This document shows positions 24,634 through 33,320 of a DNA stretch of 41,882 bases, one piece after another (the stretch's first letter is position 1; every line of letters begins with the position of its first letter). The DNA is from Galbitalea sp. SE-J8 (lineage in GTDB: Bacteria > Actinomycetota > Actinomycetes > Actinomycetales > Microbacteriaceae): positions 1 to 41,882 of the forward strand of contig NZ_JAUASV010000026.1 in the NCBI RefSeq assembly GCF_030345695.1, in the 5' to 3' direction. Both the position numbers and the translations under genes were made by a program. The notes below the pieces were generated by a model that was given only the letters and a program-made list of their open reading frames with translations, was not told the origin of the DNA and made no database searches.

Positions 24634-27600
24634 CTACCTGATCCGGCCGAAGGCGAGCGTCTTCGAGAGCGTCGCGTAGCCGGCCTTTCCGACCGTGACG
24701 GTGACCGTGGGCCGGGTGCCCTTCCACGCCTTCTTCAGCTTCAGCGACGCCTTCGTCCCGACGACCTTCGAGCCGATCCGCCACCGGTAGGTGACCCCGA
24801 GATGGGCGGCCCGCCCCGCGGCCGGGAACTTGGGCTTGGTGACCTTGAGCGTCTTTCCGGCCTTGGTCGTGCCCGATCGTTTCCCGAACGACTTCGGCTT
24901 CCAGCCGGCGGGGAATCGCTTGAGGACGGCGCGGCGGCTCGCCGCGCCGGCACCACTGCCGGCGCCGGTGCCGGAGCCCGTTCCCGAACTGGTGCCTGCC
25001 GCGCCCTCATCGGTCTCGCCACCGGCGTCGGCCGGCGCCGGAGCGCCGGTGGTGTCGGCCGCGTCGCCGGAGCCTGTGTCCGTGTCGCTGCCGGTGCCGG
25101 TGCCGGTGTCGTGGACGCCGGAATCGGGGCCCGCGCCCGTCCCGGGATCGGTGCCCGTACCGCCGGGCCCCGATCCGCTCCCGGGATCATCTCCGGGATT
25201 GTCTCCTGAGCCGCCCTCGGGTGTGCCGCAGCTGCCGTCGGGGCCGTCGGCCGGGTCGCGCGACGTCGAGTAGCCGTTCCAGTACGGCGTGGTCCAGCAC
25301 CTGGCCGTGGAGAGGTAGTGGAGGACGAGGCTGCTGGACCCGCCGTCGAAGACGCCCGTTCCGAATGTCGTTGGCGCATCGCCTCGGAAGTGCACGGTCG
25401 CCAGCTTGACCGTGCCGTAGAACGCCGAGTCATCGATCGTGGTCACGCCGCTGCCGATCGTCGCCTCGGTCAGCTGGGTATCGAACTCGAACGCCGCGCG
25501 GCCGATCGCGACTACCGAATCCGGGACGACCAGACCGCTGATCGGCTGTCCGGAGAATGCGCCGCCGCCGATGGCTGTGACCGGCACACCGCCGAAGGCT
25601 TCCGGGATCGCGACGTTCGTCGAGCTGCCGAAGAACTGGTAGACCGTGACGCCCCCGCCGGCGCCGGCGTAGACGTACTCGTGCGAGACCAGCCCGTCCG
25701 GGTTGGTCGCGCTCGTGAGCGGATTGCCATTGAACGCCGCGTAACCGATCGATGTCACGGATGCGGGGAGCGTGACGGTCGGGAGCGCGTTGTGACTGAA
25801 CGCTCCGTCCCCGATCGTCGTCAGCTCCGCTCCCAGGCGGAGGTCGGTGAGGCAGGAGTACTGGAACGCCCCCTCGCCGATCGTGACGACCGAATCCGGC
25901 AGCGTGAGGCTCACCGATGTCTGCGGGCCGGGGCAGGCGACATTCGACGTCGTGAAGTAGGCGTACGGCGCGACAGCCGTCACGGGGGCGCCGCCGAGCG
26001 AGCCCGGGACCGTCGGTCCCGGCGTCCCGAGCGGACGCAGGATCGTCGCCGTCCCACCCTTGACCAGATAGAGGTAGTCGTGCGAGACGCTGCCGTCCGG
26101 ATAGCTCACGGAAGTCAGCGGGTTGTTGCCGAACGCGGCAGTGCCGACATCCGTCAGCGACCGGCCGATGCTCATGCTCGCGAGCTGGTTGAAGCCGAAA
26201 GCGCCGCGGCCGATCGACTCGACGGAGTCCGGGATCGCCAGGGCGGTGAGGTGGTTGCCCCAGAACGCGTCATCGCCGATCGTCGTCAGCGACGAGCCGA
26301 GCGCGACGGCCGTCAGAGAGCCGTCGGCGAACGCCGAGGCGCCGATCGAGACGACGGAATCCGGGATGACCGCTGCGCTGATCCTCTGGTCGTCGAACGC
26401 GTGATCCCCGACGGAGGTCACCGATCTGCCGATGTTCACCGAAGTCAGCGCCTCGCCGTACCCGAAGGCGCCGACGCCGATCGCCGTCACCGAGTCGGGG
26501 ATCGTCACGCTCGCCACCGACAGGTAGGCGAAGGCGTCGTCGCCGATGGTGACGACGGGAACGCCGCCCAGGGTGCCGGGGATGGCCACCGCGGGGTCGT
26601 CGCCGAAGTACTGGTGAATGGTGGCGCCACCGCCGGCCACGAGATAGACGTACTGGCTCGAGGTGACGCCGTCGGCATTCGTCACGCTCGCCAGGGTGTC
26701 GTTGTAGGCGAACGCGTCCGCCCCGATGGAGGTCACCGAGCGGCCGATGTGCGCACTGACCAGGCTGTTCTTGTTGAAGGCCGCGGCGCCGATCGCGGTC
26801 ACCGAGTCGGGGACAGTGACGCCAGTCAGCTGATTCAGGGCGAAGGCCTCGTCCCCGATCGTGGTCACCGTCTGCGGGATCGTGACGTCGGAAAGGTAGT
26901 TGGCCGCGAACACCTTCGGCGCCAGAGCGGTGACGGAGTCGGGAATCGTCACGCTGGTCAGCTGGTTGTCGGCGAAGGCGCCCGCGCCGACGCTCGTGAC
27001 GGAGCCGGGGATCGCGGCGGCGGTCAGCTTGTTCTGCTGGAACGCCCAGTCGCCGATCGTCTGCAGCCCGATCGGCAGGTCCACGCTCCCCAGATGGTTG
27101 GTCTGGAAGGCGGAGGCACCGATCGTGCGGACCGACGACGGAAGCGTGAGACTCGTCAGCTGGTTGTCTTGGAACGCGCTCGGGCCGATGCTGACCAGCC
27201 CGGTGGCGAGGCTCACGCTCGCCAGGCGATTGTGCCAGAACGCGGTGGAGCCGATCGAGGTGACAGTGTCCGGGATGGTGACGCTCGTCAGGCAGTAATA
27301 GGCGTAGCCGCGGCAGTTGGAGTTGTCGTAGAACGCGTTCGGGCCGATGGAGGTGACCGTGTAGTCACCGTGCAGCGAGGCGTCGGCGGGCGTGGCCGTG
27401 ATCGTCGACGGGATGGCGAGAGTGGTGACGGTGCTGTAGTAGCCGACCACCGTGGCCGTGTGAGTGGCGACGTGCAGCTCGTACTCGATCCCGGTGCCGT
27501 CCGACCAGTAGGCGGCGGCCTGCGCGGGCATCGGCGACCCCATCACGAGGGTCGCGGCGATGAGCATCGCGCCGGTGACCCCTGCGACGACGCGACGGAT

Positions 27601-27660
27601 GCTGCGCGTGCTCGCGTTTCCCGCTCGCGTCGGGGTCGGGCCGCCGCACCGCACGCTCAC
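24634..27660 (-). CDS. Secreted BspA-like leucine-rich-repeat surface protein
   Basis: 1008 residues from a GTG that overlaps the preceding stop (GTGA). A signal peptide (about 1-48) ends at AQA-A. Then come roughly two dozen LRR_5/BspA-type repeats (IPDSVTSIGxxAFxxNxLTSV), interrupted by three inserts of the form YVYLVAGGGATIHQYFG. Next is a low-complexity Gly/Asp/Ser/Thr/Pro-rich stalk of about 100 residues, and finally a Lys-rich immunoglobulin-like domain (KAGKTLKVTKPKF, TYRWRIGSKVVG) common on actinobacterial surface proteins. No LPXTG sorting signal is present, so it is secreted or wall-bound by the basic domain. BspA-type LRRs bind host or matrix proteins in some bacteria; the role here is unknown. 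The longer open frame to 29286 is not real. Confidence 0.88.
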   Translation of the reverse strand: MSVRCGGPTPTRAGNASTRSIRRVVAGVTGAMLIAATLVMGSPMPAQAAAYWSDGTGIEYELHVATHTATVVGYYSTVTTLAIPSTITATPADASLHGDYTVTSIGPNAFYDNSNCRGYAYYCLTSVTIPDTVTSIGSTAFWHNRLASVSLATGLVSIGPSAFQDNQLTSLTLPSSVRTIGASAFQTNHLGSVDLPIGLQTIGDWAFQQNKLTAAAIPGSVTSVGAGAFADNQLTSVTIPDSVTALAPKVFAANYLSDVTIPQTVTTIGDEAFALNQLTGVTVPDSVTAIGAAAFNKNSLVSAHIGRSVTSIGADAFAYNDTLASVTNADGVTSSQYVYLVAGGGATIHQYFGDDPAVAIPGTLGGVPVVTIGDDAFAYLSVASVTIPDSVTAIGVGAFGYGEALTSVNIGRSVTSVGDHAFDDQRISAAVIPDSVVSIGASAFADGSLTAVALGSSLTTIGDDAFWGNHLTALAIPDSVESIGRGAFGFNQLASMSIGRSLTDVGTAAFGNNPLTSVSYPDGSVSHDYLYLVKGGTATILRPLGTPGPTVPGSLGGAPVTAVAPYAYFTTSNVACPGPQTSVSLTLPDSVVTIGEGAFQYSCLTDLRLGAELTTIGDGAFSHNALPTVTLPASVTSIGYAAFNGNPLTSATNPDGLVSHEYVYAGAGGGVTVYQFFGSSTNVAIPEAFGGVPVTAIGGGAFSGQPISGLVVPDSVVAIGRAAFEFDTQLTEATIGSGVTTIDDSAFYGTVKLATVHFRGDAPTTFGTGVFDGGSSSLVLHYLSTARCWTTPYWNGYSTSRDPADGPDGSCGTPEGGSGDNPGDDPGSGSGPGGTGTDPGTGAGPDSGVHDTGTGTGSDTDTGSGDAADTTGAPAPADAGGETDEGAAGTSSGTGSGTGAGSGAGAASRRAVLKRFPAGWKPKSFGKRSGTTKAGKTLKVTKPKFPAAGRAAHLGVTYRWRIGSKVVGTKASLKLKKAWKGTRPTVTVTVGKAGYATLSKTLAFGRIR

Positions 27661-28892
27661 GCCGCCGGGTCGGTCTCGATGCGCACGGTGATCGAGCCGC
27701 TCGTGCGCGAGATCGCGGTGATGCGGAACGCGGGCATCGTCCTGCCCCTGTCGAACCGCGCGGGCGAGGTCCAGGACTGGCCGTCCGGGATGTCGAACAC
27801 CGCCTCCGGGTCGGTGACGGTCTCGACGGCGCCCTCGTCGTCCTCGTCGGCGACCACGGCGGTCGCGGCCGCCGGATTGGTCGCGAGGTTCGACACGGTG
27901 ACGTCGAGCTTGCGCGAGAGCAGCCACGTCGTGCTCGACTTCGGCTGCTGGTCGATGCTCGAGACCAGCTGGGGCCGGCCGCCCACGGTGTCGGCCTCGA
28001 GGAAGAGGTGCGGCGCCCTGCCGGGCGCTCCGAGCTCGAGAAGCTTCACGCCGGATGCGGTCGACTCGTTGGCGACCAGCGTGACGGTGCGACTGCCTCG
28101 GCTGACGCGGGCGAGTTGCGGGCCCGTCAGCAGACCCCAGGCGCGTTTCTCGATGGCGCTCGTGCCGGTGCCCGCCGACGCGTCGATGGCGCTGCGTGCT
28201 CCGTAGTACGCGCTCGTGGTGCAGTCGGCGAGCACCCGCGCGCTCAGGGGCACCGTCGTGCCGGATGTCGCACACGCGAGCGCGTTCGTGCTCACCTTCG
28301 CCCTGAGGGCGATCCCGCCGCCGACCACGTAGGTGCTGAAATACTCCAGGAGGTCGGCGGCGAGGCCGTCCTCGTCCGTCTGGGTCGTCTCGAATCCCCA
28401 CGGGCAGAAGCCGCGGGTGCCCTCGCACCCGGCGGTGTACACGATGCCGATGGGCGTGGCGGACTTGTAGGAGGCCGACCGCGGAACGACGCGACCCTTC
28501 TCGAGGATCGCCGCGGTGTTGCCCTTGTTCGAGAGCTTGCACAGGTGCGGCACCCTGACCCAGCTCTTCTTGCTCGCCTTGAGCCGGAACGTGAGCTTGC
28601 CGCTCGAGGCGGCAGCGACGTAGTCCGCCGCACGCGTGAACGCGCGGGTGAACTGCTTCTCGGTCAGCGTTCCGCGGGAGCTCTGGTAGGCCCGGGCCAG
28701 GTAGACGGTGTAGACGGACTTCTTCTCGTGCCCCCAGGAGTATGCCCACTTCTTCACCGCCCAGCTCGGCGCGGGGTCGGTGCCGGCCGCGCTCGCCGAC
28801 TCCGTGACGGGCGATGCGCCCGGAGAGATGCCGGATGCGCTCGCCAGCGCGATCACCAGGCTCACGGCGATCACCCAGACCAGTCGCACCAT
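27657..28892 (-). CDS. Secreted protein of unknown function, paired with the LRR protein
   Basis: 411 residues. A signal peptide (about 1-36) ends near SASA-A. The mature part has AYSWGHEKKSVYTVYLARAY, TRAADYVAAASSGKLTFRLK and paired cysteines (PHLCKLS, AGCEGTRGFCPWG). The segment with A-S-S-G-K-L-T-F is reminiscent of secreted metallopeptidase pro-domains or M11-like proteins, but the zinc motif HExxH is missing, so no enzyme activity is claimed. The C-terminal half is beta-rich. The stop overlaps the LRR gene start (GTGA), so the two proteins are made together and may act together outside the cell. Confidence 0.75.
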   Translation of the reverse strand: MVRLVWVIAVSLVIALASASGISPGASPVTESASAAGTDPAPSWAVKKWAYSWGHEKKSVYTVYLARAYQSSRGTLTEKQFTRAFTRAADYVAAASSGKLTFRLKASKKSWVRVPHLCKLSNKGNTAAILEKGRVVPRSASYKSATPIGIVYTAGCEGTRGFCPWGFETTQTDEDGLAADLLEYFSTYVVGGGIALRAKVSTNALACATSGTTVPLSARVLADCTTSAYYGARSAIDASAGTGTSAIEKRAWGLLTGPQLARVSRGSRTVTLVANESTASGVKLLELGAPGRAPHLFLEADTVGGRPQLVSSIDQQPKSSTTWLLSRKLDVTVSNLATNPAAATAVVADEDDEGAVETVTDPEAVFDIPDGQSWTSPARFDRGRTMPAFRITAISRTSGSITVRIETDPAA

Positions 28893-28941
28893 GCGGGCAG
28901 CGTATGGTCACGCCGGGACCCGGGCAAGGCCTCGATCGGGG

Positions 28942-29016
28942 GGCTTCGAGACGGCGCTGGCGCGCCTCCTCAGCCAGCGGATGGCGGCGCTGGCGCGCCT
29001 CCTCAGCCGGCGGATG
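28942..29016. repeat. 31-bp direct repeat related to the dispersed repeat
   Basis: GGCGCTGGCGCGCCTCCTCA plus GCCAGCGGATG occurs at 28953-28983 and again at 28986-29016 with one change. The leading CTTCGAGACGG and the CCTCCTCAGCC core make it a divergent form of the repeat at 16582-17070. It fills the gap between the secreted-protein gene and the rsgA stop. Confidence 0.7.
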
Positions 29017-29029
29017 CGGCTCGCGAGGC

Positions 29030-30088
29030 TCAGCGCAGGGCGGCGAGCAGCCGCTGGAACGACTCGAGGCGCGCGACGCCCGCGGCGCCGAGCCGGCCCG
29101 CCTCGACGGCCTCGACGATCGCGCAGTCCGGGGCGTCGGGCAGGTGCGTGCAGCCGCGCGGGCAGTCCTCGGCGAGCTCCGCGAGGTCGGGGAACGAGCC
29201 GAGCACGTGCGCGACGTCGACGTGCCCGAGGCCGAACGAGCGCACGCCGGGGGTGTCGATGATCCAGCCGGTGGCGCCCGCGGCATCCGTCACGCGCGCG
29301 GAGTACGACGACGACGACGTGTGCCGTCCGCGGCCGGTGACCGCGTTGACCCGGCCGATGGCGCGTTCGGAGCCGGTGAGCGCGTTGACGAGGGTCGACT
29401 TGCCGACGCCCGAGTGCCCGACCGTGACGGTGGCGTGGCCGACGAGCAGCGACTCGAGCTCGGCGATCGGCGGGTCGTCGCTGCGCGAGAGCACGACGCG
29501 CACGCCGAGTCCCGCGAACGCGGAGAGGAAGTCGGCCGGGTCGCGCAGGTCGGTCTTCGTGACGCACAGGATGGGCACGATGCCGACGTCGAACGCCGCG
29601 ACGAGGTAGCGGTCGACGAGGCGCTCGCGCGGTTCCGGGTCCGCCGCGGCGACGACGATGAGCATCTGGTCGGCGTTCGCGACGATGATGCGCTCGACCG
29701 CATCCGAGTCGTCCGCGCTGCGCCGCAGCAGGGTGCGGCGCTCGTGCACGCGCACGATCCGGGCGAGGGAGCCCTCGTCGCCCGATGTGTCGCCGACGAG
29801 GTCGACGACGTCGCCCGTGACGACGGCGCCGCGGCCGAGCTCGCGCGCGGTCGTGGCCGTGATCTCGTGCTCGCCGCCGTTCGCCGACGGGTCCGCGCCC
29901 TCGCCCACGAGCACCGTGTAGCGCCCGCGGTCGACGCTCAGCACCCGTCCCGGCACAGCGGCCTCGTGCGTCGGCCGGGTCTTCGTGCGCGGCCGGTTGC
30001 CCTTCGGGTTCGGCCGCACCCGGGCGTCTGACTCGTCGTACTCGCCGTACGCCTCCTCGTCGTCCGGGTCGTCGGTGAGCCACGACAC
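29030..30088 (-). CDS. rsgA: Ribosome small-subunit maturation GTPase RsgA
   Basis: 352 residues. Circularly permuted GTPase that checks late 30S assembly: an OB-fold ([17 protein letters not shown]), then G4 (CVTKTD), G1 ([15 protein letters not shown]), G2 loop ([11 protein letters not shown]) and G3 ([10 protein letters not shown]), and a C-terminal zinc site [15 protein letters not shown]. The GTG at 30088 lies 4 bases after the aroA stop; the alternative ATG at 30145 would overlap aroA. Downstream on the same strand, hisN is separated by the inserted surface genes. Confidence 0.95.
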   Translation of the reverse strand: MSWLTDDPDDEEAYGEYDESDARVRPNPKGNRPRTKTRPTHEAAVPGRVLSVDRGRYTVLVGEGADPSANGGEHEITATTARELGRGAVVTGDVVDLVGDTSGDEGSLARIVRVHERRTLLRRSADDSDAVERIIVANADQMLIVVAAADPEPRERLVDRYLVAAFDVGIVPILCVTKTDLRDPADFLSAFAGLGVRVVLSRSDDPPIAELESLLVGHATVTVGHSGVGKSTLVNALTGSERAIGRVNAVTGRGRHTSSSSYSARVTDAAGATGWIIDTPGVRSFGLGHVDVAHVLGSFPDLAELAEDCPRGCTHLPDAPDCAIVEAVEAGRLGAAGVARLESFQRLLAALR

Positions 30089-30092
30089 GCGG

Positions 30093-31544
30093 TCAGGCCC
30101 CCGTGTCCGTCGGAGAAGCCGTGCCCGTCGGAGAGTCCCCGCCACTCGGGAGCGCGATGCCGGTCGGAGCCCCGCCGGTCGGGTCGGGAGCGACGGATGC
30201 GGTCGCGAGCATCGCGGTCCACAGCCCGACGAACTGCGGCAGGGTCTTCGCGGTCGTCTCGACGTCGTCGACGACGACGCCGTCGACCGCGAGGCCGATG
30301 AGCGCGCCGGCGGTCGCCATCCGGTGGTCCGCGTAGCTATGCCAGTCCCCGCCGTGCAGGGCGGCCGGACGGATGACGAGGCCGTCGTCCGTCTCGGTCA
30401 CGTCGCCGCCGAGGCCGGTGATCTCGGTCGCGAGGGCCGCGAGGCGGTCGGTCTCGTGGCCGCGCAGATGCGCGATGCCGGTGAGCCGCGTCTCGCTGTC
30501 GGCGAGCGCCGCGACGGCCGCGACGGTGGGGGCGAGCTCGCTCGCCTCGTCGAGGTGCAGCCCGTGCAGCTCGCCCGACCCGCTCACCGTGAGCTCGTCG
30601 CCGACGCGCGACACGACGGCACCCATCTCGGCGAGGATGTCGGGCATCCGCTCGCCGACCTGCGTCGTGCCCGTCGGCCAGCCGACGATCGTGACGTCGC
30701 CGCCGGCGATCGCGGCCGCGGCGAGGAACGGGCCGGCGTTCGACAGGTCGGGCTCGACGTCGGCCTCGCGACCCGCGATCGGATGCGGCGGCACGACCCA
30801 GACGCCGTCCTCGGGCGTGCCGACCTCGACGCCACGCGCGGACAGCGCGTCGATCGTCATGCGGATGTGGGCGGGGCTCGGCAGCGTCTCGCCGGTGTGC
30901 CTGAGCGTCAGCCCGTTCTCGAAGCGTGGCGCGGCGAGCAGCAGCCCCGAGACGAACTGGCTCGACGACGATGCGTCGATCGCAAGCTCGCCGCCGGCGA
31001 CCGCGCCCCGACCCCAGAGGCTGAACGGCAGGGCGCCGCGCCCGTCGTCGGACACGTCGACGCCGAGGGCCCGCAGCGCGTCGACGGTCGTGCGCATCGG
31101 GCGCCTGCGCGCGTGCTCGTCGCCGTCGAACGCGACCGGGCCGAGGGCGAGGGCCGCGACGGGCGGCAGGAAGCGCATCACGGTGCCCGCGAGCCCGCAG
31201 TCGATCGACGTCGAGCCCTCGAGGATCGCGGGCGGCGTGATGCGCAGGTCGGGACCGAATCCGCCGTCGCCGTCGACCTCCTCGATCACGACGCCGAGAG
31301 AGCGGAGCCCCTCGATCATGAGGAGCGTGTCGCGGGAGAGCAGCGGTGCACGCAGCAGGGAGGGGGCGTCCGCGAGCGCGGACAGCACCAGCTCGCGATT
31401 GGTGATGCTCTTCGAGCCCGGCAGCCGCATCCGTGCGCCGAGTGGTCCGAGCGCGCGCGGGGCGACCCACCCGGTCTCGTCGGGGTCGACGACCTCGTCG
31501 TCGTACGGCGAGAAATCGCGCCCGGAATACCTGAACTCCTGCAT
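30093..31544 (-). CDS. aroA: 3-phosphoshikimate 1-carboxyvinyltransferase (EPSP synthase)
   Basis: 483 residues. Adds an enolpyruvyl group from PEP to shikimate 3-phosphate, the sixth shikimate step. Motifs: [19 protein letters not shown] near the N-terminus, [63 protein letters not shown] and [17 protein letters not shown]. About 35 extra residues at the C-terminus are a Pro/Thr/Gly tail with PTG motifs, encoded in part by an 18-base tandem repeat. The gene is co-directional with rsgA (4-base gap) and divergent from sigH. Confidence 0.95.
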   Translation of the reverse strand: MQEFRYSGRDFSPYDDEVVDPDETGWVAPRALGPLGARMRLPGSKSITNRELVLSALADAPSLLRAPLLSRDTLLMIEGLRSLGVVIEEVDGDGGFGPDLRITPPAILEGSTSIDCGLAGTVMRFLPPVAALALGPVAFDGDEHARRRPMRTTVDALRALGVDVSDDGRGALPFSLWGRGAVAGGELAIDASSSSQFVSGLLLAAPRFENGLTLRHTGETLPSPAHIRMTIDALSARGVEVGTPEDGVWVVPPHPIAGREADVEPDLSNAGPFLAAAAIAGGDVTIVGWPTGTTQVGERMPDILAEMGAVVSRVGDELTVSGSGELHGLHLDEASELAPTVAAVAALADSETRLTGIAHLRGHETDRLAALATEITGLGGDVTETDDGLVIRPAALHGGDWHSYADHRMATAGALIGLAVDGVVVDDVETTAKTLPQFVGLWTAMLATASVAPDPTGGAPTGIALPSGGDSPTGTASPTDTGA

Positions 31545-31549
31545 CGGTT
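31524..31549 (+). promoter_or_regulatory. SigH/SigR-type autoregulatory promoter
   Basis: GGAAT at 31524-31528 and GTT at 31547-31549, separated by exactly 18 bases, match the SigR/SigH promoter consensus. The -35 lies within the first codons of divergent aroA. Transcription would start near 31557, about 48 bases before the ATG at 31605. Confidence 0.7.
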
Positions 31550-31553
31550 GTCC

Positions 31554-31559
31554 AGGGTA
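31554..31559 (-). promoter_or_regulatory. -10 box of aroA (TACCCT)
   Basis: TACCCT on the minus strand, nine bases before the aroA ATG at 31544. It overlaps the transcription start region of the divergent SigH-type promoter. Confidence 0.45.
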
Positions 31560-31650
31560 TCGGCGATCGGGCCGGTGCGACTCGGAACGGCTCGGAAGGA
31601 GACCATGGCGATGGCGCCTGCGGCCCTCATGGACTCCGTGCTCGCGCGCC

Positions 31651-31656
31651 TAGACT
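31651..31656 (+). promoter_or_regulatory. Internal -10 box of sigH (TAGACT)
   Basis: TAGACT ends eight bases before the ATG at 31665, the spacing seen before many other genes in this window. It would give a near-leaderless transcript for the short SigH form. Confidence 0.5.
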
Positions 31657-31664
31657 GGGCGCCG

Positions 31665-32336
31665 ATGAGCGACACCCCCGGCGTCCCCGATGCCGATCTC
31701 GAGGCCGATATCGAGGCCGACCTGCGGGTCGCGGCCGCACCGGTCGGCGCCGACGAGCTGCGCTCCCTCTTCGAGCAGCAGGCGCTGCCGTTCATGGACC
31801 AGCTCTATGCGGCGGCCATGCGCATGACGCGCAACCCCGCGGATGCCTCCGACCTCGTGCAGGAGACGTACGTGAAGGCGTTCCAAGCCTTCCGACAGTT
31901 CCAGCAGGGCACGAACCTCAAGGCCTGGCTGTATCGCATCCAGACGAACACGTTCATCAACAGCTACCGCAAGAACCAGCGCAACCCCTATCAGGGCACG
32001 ATCGACGACCTCGAGGACTGGCAGCTCGGCGGCGCCGAGTCGGTGACGCAGCACACGTCGACGCGCTCCGCGGAGGCCGAGGCGATCGACCACCTGCCCG
32101 ACAGCGCAGTCAAGGATGCGCTGCAGTCGATCCCGGAGGACTTCCGCCTCGCGGTCTACTTCGCCGACGTCGAGGGGTTCAGCTATCAGGAGATCGCGGA
32201 CATCATGAAGACGCCCGTCGGCACGGTCATGAGCCGGCTGCACCGCGGCCGCCGACTGCTGCGCGAGCGTCTCGCCGACTACGCCGCCGAGCGGGGCATC
32301 GCGGTCCCCCCGCCGAGAACGAGGAGCAAGGGATGA
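31665..32336 (+). CDS. sigH: Redox-responsive ECF sigma factor SigH (SigR orthologue)
   Basis: 223 residues from the ATG at 31665. Region 2 is [37 protein letters not shown], then [19 protein letters not shown]; region 4 is [40 protein letters not shown]. This is the SigH/SigR pattern that drives thioredoxin, mycothiol and proteolysis genes under disulphide stress. An in-frame ATG at 31605 with AAGGAG before it would add 20 residues (beginning [11 protein letters not shown]). The stop overlaps rsrA as ATGA, so sigma and anti-sigma are coupled. The longer open frame running back to 29985 is a shadow of aroA and rsgA. Confidence 0.95.
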   Translation: MSDTPGVPDADLEADIEADLRVAAAPVGADELRSLFEQQALPFMDQLYAAAMRMTRNPADASDLVQETYVKAFQAFRQFQQGTNLKAWLYRIQTNTFINSYRKNQRNPYQGTIDDLEDWQLGGAESVTQHTSTRSAEAEAIDHLPDSAVKDALQSIPEDFRLAVYFADVEGFSYQEIADIMKTPVGTVMSRLHRGRRLLRERLADYAAERGIAVPPPRTRSKG

Positions 32337-32575
32337 CCGACTGCGGATGCGACAAGGCCAAGGCCGAGCTCGAGGAGTTCCTGCACCACGAGTTGCGGGC
32401 ACCGGATGCCGCGGACGTCGCGGAGCACCTCGCGAACTGCGTGGACTGCACGCACGAGCACGCCGTGGGCGTCGTGCTCACCGCCGCTGTGAAGCGCGCG
32501 TGCAGCGAGACCGCACCCGAGGAGCTGCGCGCCGAGGTGCTGCTCAAGATCCGCGAGCTCCGCGCGGCGATGTAG
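32333..32575 (+). CDS. rsrA: Zinc anti-sigma factor RsrA/RshA
   Basis: 80 residues. Zinc-binding anti-sigma factor that holds SigH inactive when reduced and releases it when its cysteines form a disulphide. The H-x3-C-x2-C core is His32, Cys36 and Cys39 (EHLANCVDC); N-terminal Cys4 and Cys6 supply the third redox cysteine. Length and the motif [20 protein letters not shown] match the mycothiol-system anti-sigma family. ATGA overlap with sigH secures near-equal synthesis. Confidence 0.95.
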   Translation: MTDCGCDKAKAELEEFLHHELRAPDAADVAEHLANCVDCTHEHAVGVVLTAAVKRACSETAPEELRAEVLLKIRELRAAM

Positions 32576-32583
32576 CGCTCCGA

Positions 32584-32597
32584 CCCCCGAACGGGGG
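32584..32597 (+). terminator. Hairpin after rsrA
   Basis: CCCCC-GAAC-GGGGG, a 5-bp GC stem with a 4-base loop, lies 9 bases after the rsrA stop. No U-run follows, which is usual for high-GC actinobacterial ends. The rest of the gap up to 32792 shows nothing I can name. Confidence 0.45.
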
Positions 32598-32792
32598 GGT
32601 GGAACGGTCCGCGGATGTGGAGGATGCTCGGATGTGACGAGTTGCGACTGACCCCGCATTCGATTCGCACCGCAGGGTGGAGCAGCGCCCTCTCGTAGTA
32701 CTGACCATGAAAGGGAAACATCGTGCACATCGGTGCTGGTGACAGCTCTCCCCGCCGCGGCGGTATCCGCGACGGGCAGTTGCTCGGTCTAA

Positions 32793-33320
32793 GTGTTCTC
32801 GACGAGTGAGCGATCGCGGTGGGGATGGGCGTGCGCTCTCGTCGTTCTCGTCCCCGCCGTGCTCGCCGGGTGCGCTCCATCGAGCGCCCCAACCAGCACT
32901 CCCACCAGTCAAGTCGACGCTGACGAGGTCGGCGTTTCCGCTCTGAACCGCGCCGTTAAGAAGTGCATGGACGACGCCGGATTCCCGGTCGAGTACACGC
33001 ACCAAGGCGGCCTCATCGGCCACGAGGTGCCCGCGGACCAGGCCGACCTCGCGAACGCAACCATGACGCGTTGCATGGATGAGGCCGGAGCCAACGATCC
33101 ATACACCGATGAGCAGTTGAGCCAGCTGTACGACCTGGAGGTGCGCGATTACAAGTGTCTGATAGCCGCGGGGTTCGCTCCGTCGGAGCCGCCGAGCAGG
33201 CAGCAGTTCCTCGACTCGTATCACACGCAGCAGCGCATGTACCAGGCGTACGCGACGGTCGGTGACGCGAATCAGCCCGCGGCGGCGAAGGCGTGCACGC
33301 CGGCGCGGTGGGAGTTCTGA
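32793..33320 (+). CDS. Lipoprotein of an ABC export operon
   Basis: 175 residues from a GTG. The signal sequence ends in a clean lipobox LAGC (VLVPAVLAGCAPSS), then a Ser/Thr/Pro spacer and a domain with repeated CMDDAGFPV / CMDEAGAND motifs and five further cysteines. The repeats look like two copies of one short unit. I do not know the family. It overlaps the next gene and starts a four-gene unit with a membrane-fusion protein, ATPase and permease, so it probably serves as the extracellular binding or sensor part. Confidence 0.75.
   Translation: MFSTSERSRWGWACALVVLVPAVLAGCAPSSAPTSTPTSQVDADEVGVSALNRAVKKCMDDAGFPVEYTHQGGLIGHEVPADQADLANATMTRCMDEAGANDPYTDEQLSQLYDLEVRDYKCLIAAGFAPSEPPSRQQFLDSYHTQQRMYQAYATVGDANQPAAAKACTPARWEF

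Noticed and set aside
24634-29286. A single 1550-residue protein
   Set aside because: The frame upstream of 27660 is an antisense-like open frame across the secreted-protein gene; the LRR protein has its own signal peptide right after the GTG at 27660.
29985-31604. A long N-terminal extension of SigH
   Set aside because: It is the complement of aroA and rsgA, is arginine/aspartate-rich noise, and SigH homology starts only near 31665.
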